A DNA stretch of 64,000 bases from Lachnospiraceae bacterium (GCA_017443065.1 JAFSPF010000096.1:1-64000), one strand, 5' to 3'. Positions 51,880 to 61,718 are shown, numbered from the stretch's first letter. Made by a program: numbers and translations. Notes: generated by a model not told the origin, from the letters alone.

Positions 51880-53138
51880 GGGCAAAACGCGTTGTCATCA
51901 TCGGCGGCGGTGCCGCGGGACTCACCGCGGGCGTGCTCTGCGCACGCGCGGGCTGTGCCGTGAAGATGCTCGAAAAGACAGAGGTCTGCGGCAGGAAGCT
52001 GTCCATGACCGGGAACGGCAGATGCAATCTGTCGAATCTTGCCATGGAGGCTTCCTGTTACAACGAGGCGGCCGCGCCGCTTCTGGAACAACTGTTAGGG
52101 CGTTTCGGCGTAAGGGAAGCGATCGACTTTTTCGATTCCGTCGGCGTGCTTGTGCGGGAGGAGGAGGGCTGTCTTTATCCGGTCTCCGGGCAGGCGCAGA
52201 CGGTGACGGACGCGCTGCTCCATGCCTTTTTGTCTGCGGGCGGGGAGATTCTGTACCGCAGGCAGGCGAAGGAGATTCTTGCGGGAGAGGCTGCGGACGA
52301 TGCCGCATGGATGGTGCGGACGGCGGGAGAACGCTATCCCGCGGATGCGGTGCTCCTTGCAAGCGGCGCCTTGTCAGGACCGAAGACGACAAAATCCACC
52401 GGGGACGGTTATTATATCGCGGAAAAGCTCGGTGCGGAGATTGTGCCGGCGTATCCCGCGCTCTGCGGCCTGCAGTGCGAAGAGGTGAGGCTTCCGAAGG
52501 AAACGGGGCTGCGGGTGTTTGCGACGGTGCGGATGCGTTCACCGGAGCAGAGCATTCTTGCGGAAGAAAGGGGAGAGGTGCAGTTCACGGCGGGACGGAT
52601 CTCCGGCATCCCCGTGATGCAGCTTTCTGCCGCATGCGCGAGGCTCCTTGCGGAGGGGAAGGCCGTGACGCTCTCGCTCGACCTCTTTCCGGAGACGGCG
52701 GATGCGGATTTTGAGGATATGATTCAAGCGCGGGTCAGGGACGCATATCAGCAGACCCTCGGTGATTTCCTGCGCGGCTTTGCGCATGCGGAGATCAACC
52801 GGATGCTTGCGGAGCGCTTCGGCCTTTCCTTAACGCAGCCGCTGCGGGAGGGTTCGGCGGAGCGGCTTTTTGCGCTGCTGCGCGCCTACCGCGACATCCG
52901 TTTTGCGATCGGCGGCACGGATGATTACGTGCATGCCCAGGCGACGGCCGGCGGCATTGCCCTGTCCTCGCTGACGGAGACGCTGTCGCTGCAAAGCGCC
53001 CCCGGCGTGTACGCGATCGGGGAGCTGGCCGATGTCAACGGGCGCTGCGGCGGCTACAACCTGCAGTGGGCCTGGACCTCCGCCATGTGTGCGGCGGAGG
53101 CGGTGACGGGTCAGCGCTTCCCGTGGAGGAGAGGATAA
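51876..53138 (+). CDS. FAD-dependent oxidoreductase, HI0933/BaiN (YhiN) family
   Basis: 420 aa. Dinucleotide fold VVIIGGGAAGLTAGVLCARAG, then GRKLSMTGNGRCNLSN, VQFTAGRISGIPVMQLSA, and the C-terminal GEL-DVNGRCGGYNLQWAWTSA pattern. One family member, BaiN of Clostridium, reduces bile-acid intermediates; most have no known substrate, so I do not assign one. ATGA overlap with the flippase gene implies coupling without an obvious shared function. Confidence 0.9.
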   Translation: MRAKRVVIIGGGAAGLTAGVLCARAGCAVKMLEKTEVCGRKLSMTGNGRCNLSNLAMEASCYNEAAAPLLEQLLGRFGVREAIDFFDSVGVLVREEEGCLYPVSGQAQTVTDALLHAFLSAGGEILYRRQAKEILAGEAADDAAWMVRTAGERYPADAVLLASGALSGPKTTKSTGDGYYIAEKLGAEIVPAYPALCGLQCEEVRLPKETGLRVFATVRMRSPEQSILAEERGEVQFTAGRISGIPVMQLSAACARLLAEGKAVTLSLDLFPETADADFEDMIQARVRDAYQQTLGDFLRGFAHAEINRMLAERFGLSLTQPLREGSAERLFALLRAYRDIRFAIGGTDDYVHAQATAGGIALSSLTETLSLQSAPGVYAIGELADVNGRCGGYNLQWAWTSAMCAAEAVTGQRFPWRRG

Positions 53139-53151
53139 AAGGAAAGAGCGT

Positions 53152-56100
53152 ATGCGCCTGTTGCACATTGTGATTTCCGGACTGAAAGGCAGAAAGCGGG
53201 ATACGGCCGTTCTGGGCAGTATTCTCTTTCTGGCTTTTTTCTTTCTGACGCTTTCCTCCATCCTGCTGTCCTCCTTTTCAGGGACGGCCAAACGGGAGCG
53301 GCAGAGGCTCCACGGTGCCTGGCAGATGCTGTATTACGGGGCGGAGGGAGACAATCCGGAGCTTCGTACCGGGCTTCCGCCCTTTGCGGAAATGCGTCTG
53401 GTCGGTGAGACCAACAGCGGCCGACTGATCGGCACGATCGATGAAGCGGTGCTGCAGACGGCGGGCTTCAGCCTGACGGAGGGAAGGCTTCCGGAGGGAG
53501 AGGATGAGATTCTGCTCGTGCGGGGGAGGATGCCCGCGGAAGCAGCGGTGGGGGAAACGCTGGATGTGACCTACAGCTTTGCGGATATGCGTGCGGGAAC
53601 GGCTTCCGGCGCGGAGTCCGTGGAGAAGGAGTCGGTGCTTTCCTCCGTCCGGGAGATGATGACAGAGGCGGACCGGGAGAGCTTCCGCGAATACCTGCTG
53701 GAAAACTACAATCCGCAGGAGGGAACCGTCACCATTACGGAAACCGTGCAGGGACTCTACGGCGAGGAGGCGCATTCCTATTCCTACCAGCTGCCGGAGG
53801 GCATGGATCCGGAGCATGCGGAACAGCCCGTCGAGGAGGATTTGCTGTATCTCTGGGCGCATTACGTTTACGGTCCCGCGCAGTTCGGGTTCCGCCCCTA
53901 CCGCACCAGCAGCATCCTGCGCAAGGACGGTGAGCTGTACGGATACGAGGACATTTCGGTGGATATCAACCGGGAGGGCTACCGGATTTATTATAACGGT
54001 ACCGGATTCGTTGACGGGATCCGGAACCGCTACGATGATACCGCCATGCATACCTCCGGTGTACTGCTCCGCAAACAATACACCGTCACAGGCTACGTTT
54101 CCCCCTATGCGGATCACTGGGACGTGCGCGGGCTTGCCATGCCGGACGCCTTTGTGTCACCGGAGGCAAATGATCAGGTACTGCGCGCACTGGACTTTGC
54201 CGCACAGTATTACAGCGAGGGCTCCAAAGCGCATCATACCACGGGGATTCTGCTCTTTGCGGAAGAGGGTCTGCCCCCGGAGGAGAAGGCGGAACGGATC
54301 CTCCCGCTGTACCGGGCCTCCGTGAAGACTGGCTTTCGCAGGGAGATCGGCGCGGAGGACAGCTATGGCGGGATCACGGACTTTCTCACCGGCCGGGATC
54401 CCGAAAGCGGCGAAGAAAAAACGGTGCAGCTTCATGTTTACCGCAATTACGACACCCACTTTGTCACCTACGTTTTACAGGATGCGTCCGGGGAATGGCG
54501 GCTCCTCACCGGTGATCCGACGGAAGAAGACCGCTGGGGGGAGTTTGCGGATGTCCTGTTGCCGCTGGCGCCGCCCGAGCTGACCTTTGCGGAGCTGGAA
54601 CAGAACAACGGCTATCCCCTCAGGCTGAACAATTACACCTATCCGCCCTCCGGCAGCGCGGGGCAGTCGATGCAGCTTCTGGCCGGCGGCGTCCTGATCG
54701 GCGTGGCGGCATTTTCCGTCTTCCAGGTGTACTGGACCCAGCTGAGAAGACGAAGGATGCGCCTTGCGACCATGATGAGCGTCGGCGCCACGGACGGACA
54801 GATCCTCGGGATGCTGCTCCTGGAGGTGCTCCTGCTGCTGTCCGCAGCCCTGTTGCTCGGAACGGCGTCGGGCTTTTTGCTTGCACGCCTGATTACGGGG
54901 CTCAGGGACGCGCAGTTTATCGTGGAGGGGGGCATCCTCGTCGCAGGGGAGGCGGGCTGTGTCCTGGCGGTTCTGACAGGTGCGCTGATCCCGATGCTCC
55001 TCGTCCGGAACATCCCGCTGACGGGGCGGGAACAGCTGAGTAAAAGGACCTTAAGGCTGCGCGCGCCGCGCCGCGCCAAACGGCAAACCTACGGCCGCAT
55101 CCTGCTGCGCCAGATGGTCGTCAACCGGGGGCGGACCCTGCTGCAGTTTCTGCTGGCGCTGCTTCTTGCGGTGACGCTTCTTCTGACGCTTTTCCTCTGC
55201 CATGACGCCTACGGGGTTTACCGCCGCAGCGTGACGGAGACGGCGATGCCGGAATATGAGATGGTCGCGCCCTACGGGATGAGCAGCAGGATGTTTGAGC
55301 GGAGCATGGAGGCCTCGGAGGGGCTCCGGCAGGGCTCCGCGCTCACGTATGTAAAAGAAGCGCCGAATGTCTGGCTGCACTGTGATGCTCTTCTGAAAAG
55401 CAGCCCGATTCTGAAGACCCTGCAGGGGATGCCGGAGGCGGCGTCCATGTTCCGGGAGCTGGAAGGGGGAGAGACCGGATTTGCCGTGCGTGTCACCGGC
55501 CTTCCGTCTGACAGTGATCTTTTGCAAACGCTTCTGGATATGCTCCCGCCGGATACCGTGGACAGGGAGGCGCTGGAGCAGGGGGAAAGCTGCATCCTGC
55601 TGGTGCCGCAGTATCTGCCGGACGAAGCGCGCGTCATGCAGAAGCTGCCGGATGCCGCGGCGCTGAAGGAGCTGCGCGCGGACGAGCTGGCGGGGGAACT
55701 GCTGGAGCTGCATTTTCCCGCGCGTTACGCATCCGTCTGCCGGACGGATACCGCCGTCGGGGCGGGAGATGAGATCACGCTGACGGCCTACCGGCAATTC
55801 TTCCTGAATGAAAACAACGAGACAAAGCTTGTCGAGGCCACCGAGACCATCCGTCCCAGGGTCGATGCGGTGATTCATGTGCTCGGAGAGGGGATCTGGC
55901 CGTTTTCGGAACGCAACGCCACACACATGGTGATCTCCGGGGAAAAGATGGTAAGGACGCTCTATCCGCAGGCCAATATGACCATGTCGGCGGAGCAGGC
56001 CACCTTTCACCGGATCATGGCAAAGCTTTATTATCCGGACTGCTACGGCCTCACGCGCTTTACGCTGCGCAACCTTCCCGGGAGCGATCCGGTCACACAG

Positions 56101-56598
56101 GATACGCTGGCCGCGGATTTCGCCGAGGCGATCGGCATGGATTTCACGAATTACCGGATCCGGATCGAGCGGGAGGCGTCCTCCGCACAGATGCGGCGGA
56201 TGATGTTTTTCCTGCTGGGGCTGGAGATGTCCCTCGTGATCCTCACCCTGCTGTATTCCACCGCGGATGTGGCGGCGGAGCAGGACCGCTACCGGATCGG
56301 CACGCTGCAGGCCTTTGGCCTGACGGAGGGACAGATCAACGCGGGGCAGGCGCTGCAGTCGGCGGGGATTGCGCTTGCGGCCTGCATCACCGCGCATCCG
56401 GTCATGGCGGCGGTGCATCTCGTCACCGCCCTGTTTGCCCGCAATCCGCAGCTGGCGCTTCGGGAAAACCTCGCAGACTACCCTTGGGGGATGCATGCGC
56501 TGATCTGCCTGCTGTTTGTTCTTGTTTACACGCTGCTGCAAAGCCTGCCGGTCAGAAGGGTCAGTCAGCTTGACCCGATCGAAAACATAAGGAGCTAA
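53152..56598 (+). CDS. Large FtsX-type ABC transporter permease
   Basis: 1148 aa. TM1 at about 20-42 (VLGSILFLAFFFLTLSSILLSSF), an extracellular part of about 460 residues, a FtsX block of three helices near 510-640 (MSVGATDGQILGMLLLEVLLLLSAALLLG), a further TM near 670 (LLQFLLALLLAVTLLLTLFL), a second extracellular domain of about 330 residues, and a final FtsX block (IGTLQAFGLTEGQINAGQALQSAGIALAACI). This is the fused double layout of MacB/LolC-like mechanotransmitters and Clostridial exporters. The ATPase gene follows 3 bases later. Substrate unknown. Confidence 0.88.
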   Translation: MRLLHIVISGLKGRKRDTAVLGSILFLAFFFLTLSSILLSSFSGTAKRERQRLHGAWQMLYYGAEGDNPELRTGLPPFAEMRLVGETNSGRLIGTIDEAVLQTAGFSLTEGRLPEGEDEILLVRGRMPAEAAVGETLDVTYSFADMRAGTASGAESVEKESVLSSVREMMTEADRESFREYLLENYNPQEGTVTITETVQGLYGEEAHSYSYQLPEGMDPEHAEQPVEEDLLYLWAHYVYGPAQFGFRPYRTSSILRKDGELYGYEDISVDINREGYRIYYNGTGFVDGIRNRYDDTAMHTSGVLLRKQYTVTGYVSPYADHWDVRGLAMPDAFVSPEANDQVLRALDFAAQYYSEGSKAHHTTGILLFAEEGLPPEEKAERILPLYRASVKTGFRREIGAEDSYGGITDFLTGRDPESGEEKTVQLHVYRNYDTHFVTYVLQDASGEWRLLTGDPTEEDRWGEFADVLLPLAPPELTFAELEQNNGYPLRLNNYTYPPSGSAGQSMQLLAGGVLIGVAAFSVFQVYWTQLRRRRMRLATMMSVGATDGQILGMLLLEVLLLLSAALLLGTASGFLLARLITGLRDAQFIVEGGILVAGEAGCVLAVLTGALIPMLLVRNIPLTGREQLSKRTLRLRAPRRAKRQTYGRILLRQMVVNRGRTLLQFLLALLLAVTLLLTLFLCHDAYGVYRRSVTETAMPEYEMVAPYGMSSRMFERSMEASEGLRQGSALTYVKEAPNVWLHCDALLKSSPILKTLQGMPEAASMFRELEGGETGFAVRVTGLPSDSDLLQTLLDMLPPDTVDREALEQGESCILLVPQYLPDEARVMQKLPDAAALKELRADELAGELLELHFPARYASVCRTDTAVGAGDEITLTAYRQFFLNENNETKLVEATETIRPRVDAVIHVLGEGIWPFSERNATHMVISGEKMVRTLYPQANMTMSAEQATFHRIMAKLYYPDCYGLTRFTLRNLPGSDPVTQDTLAADFAEAIGMDFTNYRIRIEREASSAQMRRMMFFLLGLEMSLVILTLLYSTADVAAEQDRYRIGTLQAFGLTEGQINAGQALQSAGIALAACITAHPVMAAVHLVTALFARNPQLALRENLADYPWGMHALICLLFVLVYTLLQSLPVRRVSQLDPIENIRS

Positions 56599-56601
56599 GC
56601 C

Positions 56602-57279
<678 letters not shown>

Positions 57280-57293
57280 CGGAAAGCCTTGAC

Positions 57294-57848
57294 TCAGCGC
57301 CGCCCGGAACGGGAGGAGCCGCCGGATCTACCGCGGGAGGAAGCGCCCTGTGCGGACCTTCTCTGGGAGGAGGCTCTGCCGGAGGCGCTGCGCTGTGAAG
57401 AGGACCTGCGGCCGGAGGAAGCGGATGCGCGTGCACCGTCCTCCTGTCGGGCAGCGGCCTGTTTGGAGGAGGTCTTGCGGATCACAGGCTTTGCGGGCCT
57501 TGCGCGTTTGCTGTCGTCCTCGCGGGCGGCTTTTTTCTTTGCCAGGTCCTTGACGGTGTCGCGCTCCTGGATGCCGCGGGGGCTGCGCACCTTGATGTCC
57601 TTGATGCCGCGCACGAGATCCCTTGCGATCGCGTAATCCGCCTTGTTAATGCGGATGGTGCAGGAGATGCGGTTGCCCTTCGGCGCAAAGATGCGCTGCC
57701 AGAAGCCCTTGTCCTGCCATTCCACAAAATAGGAAACACGGTGGCGCAAAAACGCACGCTCCAGCTCCTGCTTGGCCTGTGTCGTATAGACCTTGCAGAA
57801 ACTGATTTCGTTATCGAATACCTGGCCGTCCATCAGTACGGATGACAA
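57294..57848 (-). CDS. Unknown protein with a Ser/Arg-rich basic tail
   Basis: 184 aa from TTG 57848, 8 bases from a strong SD (GGGGAGG on the minus strand). An ATG nine codons upstream (57875) also has a partial SD and could be the start instead. Residues 1-105 form a compact domain (FDNEISFCKVYTTQAKQELERAFLRHRVSYFVEW, ISCTIRINKADYAIARDLVRGI). From about 115 on the chain is rich in Lys, Arg, Ser, Ala and Gly, with RSSSQRSASGRASSQRR-like segments, probably disordered and nucleic-acid binding. Family not recognised. Confidence 0.6.
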   Translation of the reverse strand: MSSVLMDGQVFDNEISFCKVYTTQAKQELERAFLRHRVSYFVEWQDKGFWQRIFAPKGNRISCTIRINKADYAIARDLVRGIKDIKVRSPRGIQERDTVKDLAKKKAAREDDSKRARPAKPVIRKTSSKQAAARQEDGARASASSGRRSSSQRSASGRASSQRRSAQGASSRGRSGGSSRSGRR

Positions 57849-57910
57849 TGCCGTCACCTCCCCTGTCAGATGCATCCTCTGCGTTTCGGATTCCGCTTTC
57901 GAACAGAACC

Positions 57911-57939
57911 ATTTTATCAAAAGGCCATGGGACATGCAA
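57911..57939 (-). promoter_or_regulatory. Promoter of the basic-tailed protein gene
   Basis: Minus strand: TTGCAT (57939-57934), 17 bases, TAAAAT (57916-57911), with TGA before the -10. Divergent from the flavoprotein gene. Confidence 0.72.
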
Positions 57940-57962
57940 GCCGTGCGCGGGGTGCCGTTCTG

Positions 57963-57971
57963 TGGTATCAT
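57963..57971 (+). promoter_or_regulatory. Extended -10 promoter of the flavoprotein gene
   Basis: TGG followed by TATCAT (57966-57971); no good -35. About 50 bases before the ATG at 58025. Confidence 0.5.
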
Positions 57972-58024
57972 GTTTTCACGCAGACGGAGGGCAGCTGTCC
58001 GGCTGCGCGGGAAAGGGTGACGGT

Positions 58025-59785
58025 ATGCAGACGATCCGGATTTCACAACTGAATCTCCCGGTGAAGGAAGATGCGGCGTCCGCGCCGGGACAGACGGAAA
58101 AGGAAAGGCAGGCCCTGCTGTTAAAGAAGGCCGCGCGGATGCTGCATGTGCGTCCGGAAATGATTTCGTCCCTGACGATTGTCAGGCACGGCATCGACGC
58201 GCGCAAAAAGCCGGACATCCTGCATGTGTACAGCGTGGACGTGACGCTTGCAAAGGGCGGCATCTCCGCGGAAGAAGTGGTGAGAAAGTGCAAGGATCCG
58301 CGGGTGAGAGCGGCGGAGCGGCCCGCTTTTTCCTTTCCTTCCGCAGGCAGGGACGCGGCGGCGCGCATGGCCGCACATGCGGGCGGGGACTGCCGTCCCG
58401 TGATTGTCGGCAGCGGTCCCGCGGGACTTTTTGCCGCTTACCTTCTGGCGGAGCACGGACATAAGCCGCTTCTATTGGAGCGCGGAAGGTGCGCGGAAGA
58501 GCGCACAAGGGATGTGCGGCGGTTCTGGGAGAGCGGAGAGCTTTCTCCTTCCTCCAACGTGCAGTTCGGCGAGGGCGGCGCCGGGACCTTTTCCGACGGC
58601 AAGCTCTATACCTCGGTGAAGGACAGGGAGGGCTTCTTTTCGGAGATCCTGCGGATTTTTGTCGCGCACGGCGCACCGGAGGAAATCCTGTACGAAGCGC
58701 ATCCGCATATCGGTACGGACTGTCTGGTGAAGATTCTGAAAAGCATGCGGGAGCGGATGCTGGCGGCAGGCGCGGACATCCGCTTTGAGACGCAGATGAC
58801 GGGGCTGGTGACGGAACAGCTGAGCGGCGAAAGCGCCGGAGCTTCGGGCAGCGGCCCGGCATCCGGCAGGAAGCGGCGTATCACCGGCATCCTTACGGAC
58901 AAGGGAGAAATCTCCTGTGCCCGCGTCATTCTTGCGATCGGGCACAGTGCGCGCGATACCTATGAGATGCTGCATGCGGAGGGCATTGCGATGGAGGCGA
59001 AGCCCTTTGCCGCCGGCTTTCGTATCGCGCATCCGCAACATCTGATCAACGAGGCCATGTACGGCATCGCGGACCCGAAGACCCTGTCTGCCGCACCGTA
59101 TAAGCTGACATACCGGACAGCCTCCGGCAGAAGTGTTTACAGTTTTTGCATGTGTCCCGGCGGATACATCATCAATGCTTCTTCCGAGGAGGGAAGGCTT
59201 TGCGTCAACGGCATGAGCTATGCCGACCGCGGCGGGAGATACGCCAACAGTGCGATCGTCGTGAATGTGACGCCGGAGGATGCCGGGCCGGAGCTTCTGT
59301 TGGGCATTGCCTTCCAGCGCCGCATGGAGGAGGCAGCCTTTCTTGCGGGGGTGGGTGCCGTGCCGGTCTCGGATTTTGCCGCGTTCCGGAAAGGGGCATC
59401 CTGCGCGGAGCAGGGCCAGCCGCCGGAGGGCGGAGGGGCAGGAGGCGGCATGGAATTGTCCGGGGAGGTCTTCCGCGGAAAGGCGGTTTCCGCCTCCCTG
59501 AACGGCATTCTGCCGCGCCCGCTCGAAGAGGCGCTGGTCGAAGGAATATTGCAGTTTGACCGCACGATTCCCGGCTTTGCCGGAGGAGACGCGCTGCTGG
59601 CCGCGGTGGAATCCCGCACCAGTGCGCCGCTGCGGATGGTGCGGGATGCGGCGGATCTGCAGTCCGTTTCCCTTTCGGGGCTTTACCCCTGCGGCGAGGG
59701 GGCGGGCTATGCCGGCGGCATCATGAGCGCCGCGGCGGACGGCATCCGCTGCGCGAAGGCCTGCGCGGCGTCCTTTGTTTCGTAA
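58025..59785 (+). CDS. FAD-dependent dehydrogenase (COG2509-like)
   Basis: 586 aa from ATG 58025 (weak SD AAAGGG). An N-terminal domain of about 100 residues (IRISQLNLPV, LHVRPEMISSLTIVRHGIDARKKPDILHVYSVDV), then FAD binding IVGSGPAGLFAAYLLAEHG, NVQFGEGGAGTFSDGKLYT, VILAIGHSARDTYEML, MCPGGYIINASSEE and the C-terminal FYPCGEGAGYAGGIMSAA pattern. Members are common next to unrelated genes in Firmicutes; the substrate is unknown. A Gly-rich insert at about 475-490 (GQPPEGGGAGGG) is a local oddity. Confidence 0.88.
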   Translation: MQTIRISQLNLPVKEDAASAPGQTEKERQALLLKKAARMLHVRPEMISSLTIVRHGIDARKKPDILHVYSVDVTLAKGGISAEEVVRKCKDPRVRAAERPAFSFPSAGRDAAARMAAHAGGDCRPVIVGSGPAGLFAAYLLAEHGHKPLLLERGRCAEERTRDVRRFWESGELSPSSNVQFGEGGAGTFSDGKLYTSVKDREGFFSEILRIFVAHGAPEEILYEAHPHIGTDCLVKILKSMRERMLAAGADIRFETQMTGLVTEQLSGESAGASGSGPASGRKRRITGILTDKGEISCARVILAIGHSARDTYEMLHAEGIAMEAKPFAAGFRIAHPQHLINEAMYGIADPKTLSAAPYKLTYRTASGRSVYSFCMCPGGYIINASSEEGRLCVNGMSYADRGGRYANSAIVVNVTPEDAGPELLLGIAFQRRMEEAAFLAGVGAVPVSDFAAFRKGASCAEQGQPPEGGGAGGGMELSGEVFRGKAVSASLNGILPRPLEEALVEGILQFDRTIPGFAGGDALLAAVESRTSAPLRMVRDAADLQSVSLSGLYPCGEGAGYAGGIMSAAADGIRCAKACAASFVS

Positions 59786-59829
59786 AAGAATGCCGGAATG
59801 CCCCGGTTCTGCGCTGTCTGAAAAAAGCA

Positions 59830-59858
59830 TTGAAAAAAAAAGGCGACCGTGGTATGAT
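59830..59858 (+). promoter_or_regulatory. tRNA operon promoter
   Basis: TTGAAA (59830-59835), 17 bases, TATGAT (59853-59858), 30 bases before the first tRNA. Confidence 0.78.
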
Positions 59859-59887
59859 ATCTTTTGTTCGTCCGAGACGGACGTTCC

Positions 59888-59960
59888 GGGCTCATAGCTC
59901 AGTTGGGAGAGCGCTGCGTTCGCAACGCAGAGGTCGAGGGTTCGAATCCCTTTGGGTCCA
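59888..59960 (+). tRNA. tRNA-Ala (anticodon CGC)
   Basis: 73 nt cloverleaf. The acceptor GGGCTCA pairs with TGGGTCC and includes G3-U70, the alanine identity pair. Anticodon stem CTGCG/CGCAG with loop TTCGCAA gives CGC (reads GCG); the T arm has GTTCGAATC. The 3' CCA is not fully encoded. Confidence 0.93.
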
Positions 59961-59991
59961 TTCGTTGCACTCATGGACTGCGCCCATACAG

Positions 59992-60062
59992 GCATGTGTA
60001 GTTCATCGGTAGAACGCCAGCTTCCCAAGCTGGAGAGGTGGGTTCGACTCCCATCACGTGCT
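59992..60062 (+). tRNA. tRNA-Gly (anticodon CCC)
   Basis: 71 nt cloverleaf. Acceptor GCATGTG with CACGTGC (one G-U pair), anticodon stem CCAGC/GCTGG with loop TTCCCAA, so CCC (reads GGG), and T arm GTTCGACTC. It lies 31 bases behind tRNA-Ala and is followed by a terminator; one transcript. Confidence 0.93.
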
Positions 60063-60067
60063 CATTG

Positions 60068-60093
60068 AAAAACCCGCCATGTGCGGGTTTTTT
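60068..60093 (+). terminator. Terminator of the tRNA operon
   Basis: AAACCCGC (60070-60077) pairs with GCGGGTTT (60083-60090) around CATGT, followed by a run of six T. Confidence 0.9.
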
Positions 60094-60193
60094 GCTGTCC
60101 GTTTTATCGTACCAAAAATCTGATACCCTTATCCTGTGAAAGGCCTGCGGAAGGCGTGAATTTACAGAAAAAAGATTTCGGGAGGATCAAACC

Positions 60194-60637
60194 ATGGCGC
60201 TTGCATTGTTGATGATGTACTGTCTGCTCATGCTCCGGCTGATGCAGCAGATGCTGAAATTCGGCCGCGGCATTCTCGGGAAATATGCCGTCTTCATGAT
60301 GGCGCCCGTCGTCGCCTGCGGTGCCGCGATCTGCATCCTGCTGACGATCAGCGGCGGCATTTTCATGCTGCTGTTCGCGAGTCTCACGGTTGCCCTTGCG
60401 GGCTACGTTTTTGAGGAAGATGAAGAGGAGGCCGGCCTTACGCGTCTCCCGGTTCCGCGCCGGGGAAGCAGACGTCACAGGGATGGATGCCCTGCTTCAG
60501 CGCCTGCTGCAGGGTCACGCGGGAAGCTTGGTTCGGGTCCATGTGTCCGCAGCCGTTTTTCTCATGAAAGAAGTCCTCGTCCGGAGATAACCAGACGTGG
60601 GCGGGAAAGTCATAGTTGTAGGGGGTTTGCATCGTAA
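60194..60637 (+). CDS. Small membrane protein with a suspect overrun tail
   Basis: 147 aa with a strong SD (GGGAGG, 7 bases). The first 85 residues look real: three hydrophobic segments (LALLMMYCLLMLRLM, YAVFMMAPVVACGAAICILLTI, GIFMLLFASLTVALAGYVF) and an acidic end (EEDEEEAG). After that the frame runs 200 bases into the opposite-strand gene, giving a basic, Arg/Ser/Pro-rich tail that looks like an antisense shadow. So either the natural stop was lost or the genes truly overlap. Family not recognised. Confidence 0.55.
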   Translation: MALALLMMYCLLMLRLMQQMLKFGRGILGKYAVFMMAPVVACGAAICILLTISGGIFMLLFASLTVALAGYVFEEDEEEAGLTRLPVPRRGSRRHRDGCPASAPAAGSRGKLGSGPCVRSRFSHERSPRPEITRRGRESHSCRGFAS

Positions 60638-61502
60638 CGGCCTGCACGTTCACCGTGTTCTGCGTGTCGCCGCTGTTGGCGGAGCCCTGTGCCGGGGGAG
60701 CACTCTGCGTATCGCCGCTGTTGGCCGTGCCGGAGGGTGCCGTGCCAGAGCCGGAGGGCTGCTGCGAGCCGCCGCCGGTCGTTTTGTTATCATCCCCGAA
60801 ATAGTCCGAAATCACCTGCCCGTTTTGGGAGGTGAGCAGGTTGCGGCCGTCGCTCGCCCTGTCCCAGAGCTGGACATAGGAGGCGGTATCGGTAAAGCCC
60901 CGCTCCTCCAGCCCCTTTTGCAGCGCGGAGGAGATCGCGTTGACCTCGGCGGTGATCCTTTCCCAGGTTTCCGCATCGATCCGGTCGCCGGTGAGCCTTT
61001 CCCTGGAATAGGTCTCAGAGCCGCTGTCCGTCGGAATCATGAACACGATCATATTGTCCCTGGTGTAGTTGTACGAAAGCTCAAAGCGGATGCCGTCCTC
61101 CTCAAAACCGGAGAGGATGTCGCTGAGGTCGGATAAGAGACGGTTCAGGGAGTCGGATTCTCCGGTCTGTGCCGCAGCATCCGTGTTGCCGGGAGCATCG
61201 GAGACAGGCTCCGTGCCCCGGGCGGTATCGTCCGCGGGTACATCTGCTTGCGTGGAAGGTGCTGTATTCTGCGCCAAGGATACGAGATAGGAGGTGTTGG
61301 TATAGTAGGGGGCCGTGCCTGTGGCCTGCAGGGAGGTTCCCGCAGACGTCGAGGCGGAAGATGCCGCGCTTCCGCTTTGCTCCGTTTCGGTGCCTGCACC
61401 TTCAAGTGCAGACTTGAGATAGCCCGCGCCGATAATCACGCCGCCGGCAAAGATCGCGAGTGCGGCGATGATGCCGATCAGGCCGTTCAGTATATCCTTC
61501 AT
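60438..61502 (-). CDS. Membrane-anchored protein with a C-terminal Cys/His motif
   Basis: 354 aa from ATG 61502 (SD GGAGG). N-terminal helix (NGLIGIIAALAIFAGGVIIGAGYL), a long Ser/Thr/Ala linker to about 115, a helical domain (LNRLLSDLSDILSGFEEDGIRFELSYNYTRDNMIVF, ITAEVNAISSALQKGLEERGF), another Gly/Ser/Thr-rich linker, and a C-terminal motif FFHEKNGCGHM...ALKQGIHPCDVCFPG. That H-x4-C-x16-19-A-x3-G-x2-P-C-x2-C pattern is a small metal-binding module seen at the ends of extracellular nucleases and surface proteins. Function unknown. Confidence 0.62.
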   Translation of the reverse strand: MKDILNGLIGIIAALAIFAGGVIIGAGYLKSALEGAGTETEQSGSAASSASTSAGTSLQATGTAPYYTNTSYLVSLAQNTAPSTQADVPADDTARGTEPVSDAPGNTDAAAQTGESDSLNRLLSDLSDILSGFEEDGIRFELSYNYTRDNMIVFMIPTDSGSETYSRERLTGDRIDAETWERITAEVNAISSALQKGLEERGFTDTASYVQLWDRASDGRNLLTSQNGQVISDYFGDDNKTTGGGSQQPSGSGTAPSGTANSGDTQSAPPAQGSANSGDTQNTVNVQAVTMQTPYNYDFPAHVWLSPDEDFFHEKNGCGHMDPNQASRVTLQQALKQGIHPCDVCFPGAEPGDA

Positions 61503-61666
61503 GTTTCCTTACCTCCGCATCCAGAAGGCACACAAGATGTTGCGTTGAAACCGGCCGGGGGCGTTATTGCAACACAAGTACACCCGATCCGGGTCATCTC
61601 TATATCGGTGGCCCCGTGGGAAAATATTAGGGGAAAATTCTTATTCTTTTTTTCATGTGCAAAGTG
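61503..61666. other. Spacer between the Cys/His protein gene and the SCIFF promoter
   Basis: 164 bases with no coding frame I can support. It contains the SD of the minus-strand gene, a small inverted repeat ACCCG/CGGGT (near 61585-61597) and an AT-rich stretch (61625-61660) leading to the SCIFF promoter. No convincing minus-strand -10 was found. Confidence 0.5.
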
Positions 61667-61675
61667 TGCTATACT
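61667..61675 (+). promoter_or_regulatory. Extended -10 promoter of the SCIFF operon
   Basis: TGC followed by TATACT (61670-61675) after an AT-rich tract; no clear -35. Predicted start near 61682, giving a leader of about 148 nt before the SCIFF gene. Confidence 0.65.
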
Positions 61676-61718
61676 CTATGAGTTGATGATTTGTCCCGTT
61701 GGGGGCAAAGATGGGTAG

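Noticed and set aside
55051..56541. Minus-strand open frame (496 codons) opposite the FtsX permease
   Set aside because: Shadow of the permease; no motifs and low-complexity Arg/Gln/His content.
58472..60028. Minus-strand open frame (518 codons) crossing the flavoprotein gene and the tRNAs
   Set aside because: It runs through two tRNA genes and their promoter, so it cannot be a normal gene.
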